A stretch of 64,000 nucleotides of DNA from Kribbella caucasensis (GTDB lineage: Bacteria; Actinomycetota; Actinomycetes; Propionibacteriales; Kribbellaceae), in assembly GCF_004361855.1 (NCBI RefSeq), contig NZ_SNWQ01000012.1, forward strand, positions 1-64,000, written 5' to 3'. Positions 57,301 to 63,047 of the stretch are shown here, piece by piece. The stretch's first letter is position 1. Each line of letters starts with the position of its first letter. Below the pieces are notes generated by a model. It had not been told where the DNA came from. It did no database searches and saw nothing but the letters and a program-made list of their open reading frames with translations. The translations under genes and the position numbers were made by a program.

Positions 57301-57639
57301 AACGCGCTGTACCGGGCCGGCGGGGTGTTCTGGGGTGAGGAGCAGGAGTTCGGCGCGATCACCATCTTCCCGCAGAACCTGCCGATCCCCGGCGTCACCA
57401 TCCGCGACACCGAGATCCACGACTCCACCTACGACGGGATCCAGTTCAAGGGCGGCGGCGGTACCACGAACGTGGCCATCACCAACGTCCGGATCGACCG
57501 GTCGAACAACGGCGCCGGCATTCTCGCCCAGGGCTCGGCCCGCGGCTCCGCGACCCTGTCCAACGTCACCATCACCAACTCCCAGGCCGGCCACATCGTC
57601 ATCGAACCCGGCTCCACGTTCACCATCACCGGCCAGTAA
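54304..57639 (+). CDS. Secreted multidomain glycoside hydrolase, GH87-like (alpha-1,3-glucanase/mycodextranase type)
   Basis: A 1111-residue secreted protein. A signal peptide (residues 1 to about 33, ending ASA) is followed by two discoidin/F5-8C carbohydrate-binding domains (about 35-165 and 175-315), two CARDB domains (about 318-415 and 425-530), a CBM6/35-like domain (about 545-705) and a right-handed beta-helix catalytic domain (about 715-1111, from CTSITQYGAVANDGIDDADA). The catalytic Asp pattern is Asp895 (YADGIN) and Asp918-Asp919 (TGDDSLA); the 23-residue spacing equals that of known GH87 glucanases as I recall (D1045, D1068, D1069). It should attack alpha-1,3-glucan of fungal cell walls or related polymers. 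Confidence 0.78.
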   Translation: MNRRPPTRRLIGGLLAAALVLIGSTPPTTASAAPLTKTVSASSQLGAYPATNAADGNQNSYWESANNQFPQWLRADLGSVVSVDRVVLKLPSSWGARTQTLAVQASTNGTSYADLVAGAAYNFTPASGNTVTISFPVTTARYVRLTITANTGWPAGQLSEFDLFGPDAGEPSDTDLATGKPIEASSSVQTYVAANANDNNVGTYWESNGFPSTLTVKLGANADVSSVIVKLNPDPIWGTRTQNVEVLGREQNAAAFTTLSARANHVFDPAAQNTIEIPVTGRVADVRLQFFSNTGAPGGQVAELQVLGTAAPNPDLVVNSVTWSPSSPNEASAITLSATVQNLGSAAAPATTVDFTLGGTVAGSASVPALAAGASTTVSFDAGPRPMGSYSVAATVDPANTVVEQNNDNNTFTAPTQLVVTQAPGPDLEVTGITTNPANPAVGQQVSFTVALNNRGTAAAAASTTRLVVGGTTLNTTTGSVAAGATINVSINGTWTATNGGATITATADATNVVAETNETNNVLSRAIVVGRGAAVPYTSYEAEAASYQGELLVSDPLRTFGHTNFATESSGRQSVRLNSAGQYVEFTSTNQTNSIVVRNSIPDSANGQGQEKTISLYIDGTFNRKLTLSSRHSWLYGNSDGPESLTNTPGGDARRLFDESHALLGTSYPAGTRFKLQRDAGDDASFYIIDMIDLEQVAAPLSQPAGCTSITQYGAVANDGIDDADAIQRAVTDDQNGVISCIWIPAGQWRQEKKILTDDPLNRGQYNQVGISNATIRGAGMWHSQLYSTIEPQSAGGINHPHEGNFGFDIDQNVQLSDIAIFGSGRIRGGDGNAEGGVGLNGRFGTGTKVSNVWIEHANVGVWAGRDYDNIQELWGPGDGLEFTGMRIRDTYADGINFTNGTRNSRVFNSSFRTTGDDSLAVWANKYVKDQAVDVAHDNSFVNNTIQLPWRANGLAIYGGYGNKIENNLVYDTMNYPGIMLATDHDPLPFSGQTLIANNALYRAGGVFWGEEQEFGAITIFPQNLPIPGVTIRDTEIHDSTYDGIQFKGGGGTTNVAITNVRIDRSNNGAGILAQGSARGSATLSNVTITNSQAGHIVIEPGSTFTITGQ

Positions 57640-57655
57640 ACCCACGCCCGGGCCT

Positions 57656-57671
57656 GGCGGGCTGTCCCGCC
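57656..57671 (+). terminator. Hairpin after the glucanase gene
   Basis: GGCGGG-CTGT-CCCGCC with further outer GGGCC/GGCCC pairing across an internal loop (57648-57684). No U-run. It lies 16 bases after the stop and before ECF42-type promoter 3. Confidence 0.5.
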
Positions 57672-57703
57672 TGCCGGGCCCGAGCGGCCCTCCGATCTGT
57701 GAA

Positions 57704-57730
57704 TGTCGAGAACCTCCCTGTGGTGCCGAC
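57704..57730 (+). promoter_or_regulatory. ECF42-type promoter 3 (TGTCGA-N17-CGAC)
   Basis: TGTCGA (57704-57709), a 17-base spacer and CGAC (57727-57730), identical in elements and spacing to the two sites in the sigma locus more than 50 kb away. The start codon lies 12 bases after the -10, so the leader is very short. Confidence 0.75.
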
Positions 57731-57742
57731 GTCCTGGGTGCA

Positions 57743-58114
57743 ATGAAGTACTTGATCCTGATCCACTCCAACCCCGAGCCTTGGGGGCATCCGACCATGG
57801 CCTATACCGCGGAGGGGCGGGCGCTCTCGGCTGAATGTCATCAGCAGATGAACGCCGACTTCGAGCGGTTGATGACCGAGCTCTCGGCTTCGGGGGAGTT
57901 CGTCACCGCCGAAGCCCTCGCCGCCCCGACGTCGTCCAAGCTCTACCGCTCGACCCCGGGCGGCACGGTCAAAACCGACGGCCCGTACGCCGAGGCGAAG
58001 GAGCACCTGGCCGGGTTCTTCCTGATCGACTGCGCCACCCGGCAACGTGCCGAAGAGATCGCTGCCCAATTCGTCACCCCGGGCGACACGGTCGAGCTCC
58101 GGCCGGTGATGTGA
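57743..58114 (+). CDS. DGPF-domain (YCII-related) protein, second copy
   Basis: A 123-residue DGPF-type protein (MKYLILIHSNPEPWG at the start, KTDGPYAEAKEHLAGFFLID as the signature) related to the gene at 1991. It lies 12 bases behind a promoter matching those of the ECF42 locus, and is therefore a likely distant target of that sigma factor. The following VOC fragment starts in its stop codon. The function is unknown. Confidence 0.82.
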   Translation: MKYLILIHSNPEPWGHPTMAYTAEGRALSAECHQQMNADFERLMTELSASGEFVTAEALAAPTSSKLYRSTPGGTVKTDGPYAEAKEHLAGFFLIDCATRQRAEEIAAQFVTPGDTVELRPVM

Positions 58115-58389
58115 AGGTGTCCGACTCGATCAAGCTCAGCGGCATCGCGATCAACTGTCCCGATGCCGCCGAGCTGGCCGCCTCCTACGCCGAGATCACC
58201 GGCGGCCGGGTCATCTACACCGATCCTGTCTGGGCGGTCGTCGACGGCGCCGGCGGATCGCTCTGCCTCCAGACCATCCCCGACCACACTCCACCCACCT
58301 GGCCGGACCCGACCGTCCCGAACCAGACTCACCTCGACTTGGCGGCGTGCTTGGCGCGGCGTTTGGCGCGGGTCATGCGGAAGAGGTAG
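58111..58389 (+). pseudogene. Truncated VOC/glyoxalase-family gene
   Basis: The frame opens with a GTG overlapping the DGPF stop and encodes a good N-terminal VOC half (LSGIAINCPDAAELAASYAE, GGRVIYTDPVWAVVDGAGGS, LCLQTIP) up to QTHLDLA. There the family sequence stops, and the last 15 residues (ACLARRLARVMRKR) are merely the antisense of the neighbouring SnoaL gene. The second half of the VOC fold is missing, so a deletion near 58340 probably removed it. At most it encodes a 92-residue fragment. Confidence 0.75.
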
Positions 58390-58868
58390 GCGGGGGTTGG
58401 TGGGACCCAGCCGAGTTGCTGGGCCTGGCCGAGGTCGTCTCGGTTGGCCCAGTGGTCGATCACCTGGCCGTCCTCGATCCGGAACCAGTGCGACTGGGTG
58501 ACCGCGAACGTCTTGCCGGTGGGCGGGAACGCGGTGTCGACCTCGCCATCGGTGGTGTAGACGACGAACGGTGCGACGTGCCGGCCGTTCATCGTCGAGT
58601 TGATCGCCACTAGGTTGCCCTCGGCAACGACGTGGTGGATGTCGTAGTGCAGGTCAGCGAACGCCGTCCGCAACCACTCCGCGGTCGCCCGGTATCCGGC
58701 CGGCCCGCCAACCCGCGAAGGCGGCGGCTGTACGACGTTCTCCCGGTCCACGGCGGCCGGGTGGATCAGCTCGTCGAAGTCGGCTGCGGTGCCGTCCGCC
58801 ATGATCTGGATGCTGCGCACCGCGACCGATTTCGGGTCACTCGCGACGACCCCCCGTTTGGTGTCCAT
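58329..58868 (-). CDS. SnoaL-like/NTF2-fold ester cyclase family protein
   Basis: A 179-residue SnoaL-type protein (AYRSIQIMADG-like N-terminal helix, LIHPAAVDRENVV, WLRTAFADLHYDIHHVVAEG, FRIEDGQVIDHWANRDDLGQ). GGAGGGG precedes the ATG. It is divergent from a TetR regulator with a dyad between and is probably repressed by it. Its final few codons and stop are read from the antisense of the truncated VOC gene, so its C-terminus may have been created or trimmed by the same deletion. Confidence 0.82.
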   Translation of the reverse strand: MDTKRGVVASDPKSVAVRSIQIMADGTAADFDELIHPAAVDRENVVQPPPSRVGGPAGYRATAEWLRTAFADLHYDIHHVVAEGNLVAINSTMNGRHVAPFVVYTTDGEVDTAFPPTGKTFAVTQSHWFRIEDGQVIDHWANRDDLGQAQQLGWVPPTPAYLFRMTRAKRRAKHAAKSR

Positions 58869-58885
58869 GTCCCCTCCAAAAATTA

Positions 58886-58904
58886 GATACAGTTAGACTG
58901 TCTC
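58886..58904. promoter_or_regulatory. TetR operator dyad between the SnoaL-like and tetR genes
   Basis: GATACAGT-tag-ACTGTCTC, an inverted repeat with one mismatch, centred in the 53-bp gap between the divergent genes. Confidence 0.7.
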
Positions 58905-58921
58905 CAAATATGGGAGTGCTG

Positions 58922-59560
58922 ATGACGGATGTCAAGAGGAAGTACGACGCCTCCGGCCGACGCGAGCAGGCTCGTGCCCGCCGGAGGGCCGTCGTACGGG
59001 CTGCGCGGGAGTTGTTCGAGCGGAATGGGTTCCAGGCGACGACGATCGCGGCCGTCGCCGAGAGTGCGGGCGTCTCGGCGGAGAGCGTCTACAAGGGGTT
59101 CGGGACGAAGGCGGCGCTGGCCAAGGCGGTGTTCGACGCGGTGCTCGCGGGTGACGACGAGCCGGTCCCGATCGCCGAGCGTCCCGAGGCGGAGGCGGTC
59201 CGTGCCGAGCCCGACGTACGGCGCAAGCTCGCCCTGTACCTCGGCGGGCTGGCGCGCCGGCAGCAACGGTCCGCCAAGATCCAGATCGTCATCCGCGACG
59301 GCCGGCACGCTGATCAGGCCCTGGCCGGGATCTGGCGGCAACTCCTCGACGAACGCCTGATCGGCATGACCATGCTCGGCCGGCACCTGCACGAGACCGG
59401 CCAGCTCCGGACGGGCATCACCGTCGACGAGACCGCCGACCTCCTGTGGACGTACATCGCCGTCGAGCAGTACGAGCTCCTGATCCTGAACCGCGAGTGG
59501 TCCCTGGATCGATACACCAGCTGGCTCACCGACGCACTCGTCGCTGCGCTCTGCCCCTGA
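58922..59560 (+). CDS. TetR-family transcriptional regulator
   Basis: A 212-residue TetR regulator (HTH: TIAAVAESAGVSAESVYKGF). The ATG at 58922 follows GGGAG; an ATG at 58910 lies before that site. It is divergent from the SnoaL-like gene and is its likely repressor. The C-terminal domain (GLARRQQRSAKIQIVIRDGR onward) resembles regulators of small-molecule detoxification genes, but the ligand is unknown. Confidence 0.88.
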   Translation: MTDVKRKYDASGRREQARARRRAVVRAARELFERNGFQATTIAAVAESAGVSAESVYKGFGTKAALAKAVFDAVLAGDDEPVPIAERPEAEAVRAEPDVRRKLALYLGGLARRQQRSAKIQIVIRDGRHADQALAGIWRQLLDERLIGMTMLGRHLHETGQLRTGITVDETADLLWTYIAVEQYELLILNREWSLDRYTSWLTDALVAALCP

Positions 59561-59586
59561 CAACTCCGCTATGCCATCGTGGGGAG

Positions 59587-59853
59587 ATGACCGTCGAGTT
59601 TCGCGGCACCGTCAGGCGCTGGGACGAGACCAAGCCGGGCGGCCTTGCCGTGGTCGACGTACCGGCGGGCCTCGTCGCGGACCTGGGCGGGCGTCGGCAG
59701 CGGCGCGTCACCGGCACCATGAACGGCGCCGACTTCAGCGGCAGCACCATGCTCGTGGCCGGCGGCGGCTTCTGCATCGGCGTCAGCAAGGCAGCCCTCA
59801 AGTCCGCGGGTGCCGCGGTGGGGGACGACGTACAGCTGAGTCTCGAGGCGTGA
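59587..59853 (+). CDS. DUF1905 domain protein
   Basis: An 88-residue small beta-barrel protein of the DUF1905 type (VEFRGTVRRWDETKPGGLAV, VTGTMNGADFSGSTML, CIGVSKAALKSAG). GGGGAG precedes the ATG. It is followed at four bases by an adenylate kinase gene, suggesting one transcript. The function of the family is not established. Confidence 0.8.
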   Translation: MTVEFRGTVRRWDETKPGGLAVVDVPAGLVADLGGRRQRRVTGTMNGADFSGSTMLVAGGGFCIGVSKAALKSAGAAVGDDVQLSLEA

Positions 59854-59857
59854 GTCG

Positions 59858-60442
59858 ATGACGATCGTGATCCTGACCGGGCCGCCCGGATGCGGCAAAG
59901 GCACCCAGGCGGAGATCATGGCTGGGCGGCTCGGGGTTCCGGTCATCTCCACCGGTGATACCTTCCGCGCCCAGGTGGCCGCCGGGACGGAGCTGGGGCG
60001 ACGCGCGCAGGCGTACCTGGATGCCGGGGAGTATGTCCCCGACGAGGTGACCAACGCGATGGTGCTCGACCGGCTGACCGCGGACGACACTCGCCCGGGC
60101 TTCCTCCTCGACGGTTATCCCCGCACGCTCGATCAGGTTGCCGTCCTCGACGAGTTCCTCGATGCGCACCATCGCCACCTCGACGCCGTCGTCGCCCTGG
60201 AGGTGCCGCCCGACGAACTGGTCCAGCGCTTGCTGCATCGGGCCCAGCTCGAACACCGCTCCGACGACACCGAGGACGTCATCAGGCACCGGCTGGAGGT
60301 GTACGACCAGTACACCCGCCCCCTGATCAAGGAGTACGCCGGCCGCGGCCGCCTCATCCCCGTCGACGGCACCGGCGAACTCGCAGAGGTCAGCAACCGA
60401 ATTCTCACCGTCGCCGATTCGTTGCTGTACCCGCACGCCTGA
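59858..60442 (+). CDS. Adenylate kinase (nucleoside monophosphate kinase), accessory copy
   Basis: A 194-residue NMP kinase of the adenylate kinase family: P-loop GPPGCGKGT, NMP-binding STGDTFRAQV and LDGYPRTLDQ. It lacks a zinc finger and has a short lid (HRAQLEHRSDDTEDVIRHRL). It transfers phosphate between ATP and AMP or a related nucleotide. The housekeeping adk of actinobacteria normally sits beside secY, so this is probably a second copy. Pairing with DUF1905 is unexplained. Confidence 0.88.
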   Translation: MTIVILTGPPGCGKGTQAEIMAGRLGVPVISTGDTFRAQVAAGTELGRRAQAYLDAGEYVPDEVTNAMVLDRLTADDTRPGFLLDGYPRTLDQVAVLDEFLDAHHRHLDAVVALEVPPDELVQRLLHRAQLEHRSDDTEDVIRHRLEVYDQYTRPLIKEYAGRGRLIPVDGTGELAEVSNRILTVADSLLYPHA

Positions 60443-60507
60443 CGAGTTCACCGGATTCTGCCAGGAACCACGGGGGGGTCTTCACAGCTGGCGTTCCTAG
60501 CGTCTTC

Positions 60508-60544
60508 CACGGTCCTGCCCGGTTGGTACCAGGGCAGAACCGTG
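60508..60544. terminator. Terminator between convergent genes
   Basis: A 13-bp stem with one mismatch: CACGGT-C-CTGCCC (60508-60520) against GGGCAG-A-ACCGTG (60532-60544), loop GGTTGGTACCA, which can pair further inside. It serves the adenylate kinase gene and possibly the convergent membrane-protein gene. Confidence 0.75.
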
Positions 60545-60583
60545 CACACCCACGTGAAGATCCGGCCACCACCACTAGTTGAG

Positions 60584-61654
60584 TCAGGGCCGGCCGGCGC
60601 TCTGGGGACCTCGTTCGGTCGAGGTGGCGCCGGCCAGCAAGGTGTTCGACCGCTGATCGATCAAGCGGGTGATGAACTCCTGGGCGGCACCGAACACCAC
60701 GGCGTACGCGAGGATCTGTGACCGGGTGTCGATCTGGGTGAAGCCCGGAACGACACCCGCGCGCAGGAACAGCAGCCCCAGTACGGCCGCGAGCGTGCCG
60801 AGGGCGGCCTTCAAGAGTGCTTGGAAGGAACGCGTCGTCGACATCGGCACGGAGGACGCAACCGAGCTCTGGGCAACGAATCGCACTCCGGTCAGCACGG
60901 CGCCGAGCAATCCGAAGAGCACGACGAGCGCGACATCGCTGCTGGCGGGTTCGCTGTGCGGTCCACTCGGGCAAACCGCCGTCACCCCCTCGGCACCTGG
61001 GACCTTGGGATCCGGGAAGCACAGCGGAAGCATGCCTGGCCGGAGGAAGCCGAGCACGACCAGCCCGGCGACCAGCAGCAGCAACAGCAACGAGCCGATC
61101 GCGATCGAGATCTGGAAGCGCCGCAGCCGGTGGTACTCGTCCGCGATCCGCTCTTGCACGATCCGGAGCGTCTGCGCCAGCATCAGCCGATTCGGGTTGT
61201 CGCCGATCGCCAAGCGCTCGGGGTCGTTTTCGTTCAAGTACTTGCATGACAGCGCCTGGACATGCGGGCGGTACGCCTTGAGCTGCGCCGTGTCCATCAA
61301 CTCGATCAGCGCGAGCTGTGCGTTGTGAATGTGTCCCCAGGTCCCTTGCAGGCGGGTGCCCAGCCACCAGGTCCGGACGTTCGCCCGCAGATCCAGGTAC
61401 GACCCGGCGTACTCCAGTTGGCCTACGACCTCGGCGTACGACTCGCGCAGCTCGGCCTCGCCGACCGGGTCGCCCTCGCCGACCTCGGTCCGTGCGGTGA
61501 GCGCGCGATCGGCCTGGTGCTGGATGCCGTCCATCGCGACCTGCGCGACGACCTCCCACGACCGCATCCGCCGGGTCCGCGGGCGGCCTTCGTCCAAGTC
61601 TTCCGAGTGGCCCGGCCCTGAGGCCTTCCCCCGGTACAACTGCAGCGTGGCCAT
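60584..61654 (-). CDS. Membrane protein of unknown function, four predicted helices
   Basis: A 356-residue protein not recognised as a named family. The first 170 residues are soluble and helical (AELRESYAEVVGQLEYAGSY, THIHNAQLALIEL-like segment). Then come one hydrophobic helix (ISIAIGSLLLLLLVAGLVVL), an external segment with two cysteines, a second (VALVVLFGLLGAVLTGVRF) and two more weakly hydrophobic helices near the C-terminus (ALGTLAAVLGLLFLRAG, QILAYAVVFGAAQEFITRLI). GGGAGGG precedes the ATG. It lies downstream of the CHAT/sigma operon on the same strand, but a hairpin and 200 bases intervene. Confidence 0.75.
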   Translation of the reverse strand: MATLQLYRGKASGPGHSEDLDEGRPRTRRMRSWEVVAQVAMDGIQHQADRALTARTEVGEGDPVGEAELRESYAEVVGQLEYAGSYLDLRANVRTWWLGTRLQGTWGHIHNAQLALIELMDTAQLKAYRPHVQALSCKYLNENDPERLAIGDNPNRLMLAQTLRIVQERIADEYHRLRRFQISIAIGSLLLLLLVAGLVVLGFLRPGMLPLCFPDPKVPGAEGVTAVCPSGPHSEPASSDVALVVLFGLLGAVLTGVRFVAQSSVASSVPMSTTRSFQALLKAALGTLAAVLGLLFLRAGVVPGFTQIDTRSQILAYAVVFGAAQEFITRLIDQRSNTLLAGATSTERGPQSAGRP

Positions 61655-61786
61655 TGTGGTCCCTCCCTACCAGTACGGAGTACGGGTGGGCTGTTGCGAT
61701 ACGCAAGGAAAAAAATTCTTCGGCGGATTGTGTATCAGGGTCCGCCTGGACTGCTCCGTCTCAACAAGGCACAAGCGTTCGGGGGG

Positions 61787-61837
61787 ACAGGTGCCGCGGG
61801 GCGAGGTCCGGAGGGATGATCTCGCCCCAACACCTGT
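61787..61837 (-). terminator. Two-part hairpin after the CHAT/sigma operon
   Basis: ACAGGTG (61787-61793) with CACCTGT (61831-61837) as the outer stem and GGGGCGAG (61798-61805) with CTCGCCCC (61821-61828) as the inner stem. A second ACCTGTGTC copy (61850-61858) touches the stop codon of the operon's last gene. Confidence 0.65.
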
Positions 61838-61856
61838 GTCCGGGCGAGTACCTGTG

Positions 61857-62333
61857 TCAGGGTGAGACGACTCCGGTCAGGACCGCGGTCCCCGAGGCCG
61901 TCCGGCAGAGCAGGCGGAACGGCTCGCCAGGCACCGGTCGCAGGACGAAGAACCCGAGCTCGTCGATCACCGCCGTACCGATCGCGCTCACCTCGTCCGT
62001 CACCGGCCCGCTGTACGCCGTCACGTCGCCGGCCTCGACCGGTGAGATCTGCCCGAGCAATGCCTCGGCCGTCAACTCCAGCTCGATCGTCAGGTCGGCC
62101 CCGGCGAACGTCAGCGCCCGAAGCGTCGCGGAGTCGGCCCGCAGAACTCCGGCCAACTCCAAATCGGCGGCGGAGTCGTAGGTGAGTGCGGCCAGCTCGG
62201 CATCGATGGCCCGCCACGCGTACGCCGCTTTGCCGGCCTCGACGAACCCGGGCGGCACGGCACGCGCGTCGTTGAGTGCATCCGCGAGCACGGCCAGCAG
62301 CCGGTCGTCATCGTTCAACCAGTCATCGGGCAT
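61857..62333 (-). CDS. Small protein encoded with CHAT protease and sigma factor
   Basis: A 158-residue acidic protein with a helical N-terminus (LAVLADALNDARAVPPGFVE, AGKAAYAWRAIDAELAAL) and a beta-rich C-terminus (LTIELELTAEALLGQISP, LGFFVLRPVPGEPFRLLCRT). No named domain is recognised, but proteins of this layout recur beside ECF sigma factors and CHAT proteins in actinobacteria. The ATG at 62333 sits behind GGAGGAGG and overlaps the sigma gene's 3' end by 11 bases. It may act as a sigma modulator or as a substrate of the CHAT protease; this is inference. Confidence 0.7.
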   Translation of the reverse strand: MPDDWLNDDDRLLAVLADALNDARAVPPGFVEAGKAAYAWRAIDAELAALTYDSAADLELAGVLRADSATLRALTFAGADLTIELELTAEALLGQISPVEAGDVTAYSGPVTDEVSAIGTAVIDELGFFVLRPVPGEPFRLLCRTASGTAVLTGVVSP

Positions 62334-62916
62334 GTCGCTCACCTCCTCCAGTCTGCTCGAACTCGGCCCCGATCAAGGCGGCACGCAGTTTGTCCAGGCA
62401 CCGGGTCCGGGTGGGACCGATGCTTCCGATCGGCATCAGCATCGCGTCGCTGATCTCGCCGTACGGTTTCGGCGGGTCCTCGACCAGCAATGACAGCAGT
62501 CGCCGGCATCGCTCCGACAACCCGGCGAACGCGGACCGTACGGCGTGCCGTCGCTCCTGCAGCAGCAGATCCTCGTCGACGGCGGCACGGCCGTCGTCGG
62601 CCAGGTCCTTGCTGTTCGCCAACGGGTCGACCGGTTCGATCCGCCGGCCGAGTCGCAGCAACCGGAGACACTCGCGCTGGGTCGTGGTGGCGACCCAACC
62701 CGGCAGTGCCGCCGGCTCCCGCAGGCCCGGCAGGTTTTCGACCAGCCGGAGCCAGACGCTCTGACCGACGTCCTCGCTGTCCGCGGTGGACAGCCGATGA
62801 CGCCGGCAGATCGACCAGACCAGCGGGGCGTACCGCTCGACCAGTTCGTCCCACGCGGACTTGTCCCCGTCGCACGCCCGCGCGACGAGCCGGACGACAA
62901 CGGGATCGCTCCGCAT
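62323..62916 (-). CDS. Sigma-70 family (ECF-like) RNA polymerase sigma factor
   Basis: A 197-residue sigma factor with region 2 (AWDELVERYAPLVWSICRRH, DSEDVGQSVWLRLVENLPGL) and region 4 (LSERCRRLLSLLVEDPPKPY, MLMPIGSIGPTRTRCLDKLR). The ATG at 62916 follows AAGGGGG. It lies between the CHAT-domain gene upstream (131-bp gap) and the small acidic protein downstream (overlap), all on the minus strand. No classical anti-sigma factor is seen in the window. Confidence 0.88.
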   Translation of the reverse strand: MRSDPVVVRLVARACDGDKSAWDELVERYAPLVWSICRRHRLSTADSEDVGQSVWLRLVENLPGLREPAALPGWVATTTQRECLRLLRLGRRIEPVDPLANSKDLADDGRAAVDEDLLLQERRHAVRSAFAGLSERCRRLLSLLVEDPPKPYGEISDAMLMPIGSIGPTRTRCLDKLRAALIGAEFEQTGGGERHAR

Positions 62917-63047
62917 GCCGTGCCCCCTTCCCCTGCCGGCGGCGCGGATCCATGAGCTGGTCACAATCTGTCGAGAACCATTCACTTCACGGAGCACGCC
63001 GTCCCCAGCCTGATACATCGACCCTCTCACGATTTCGCCTGTCGCGA

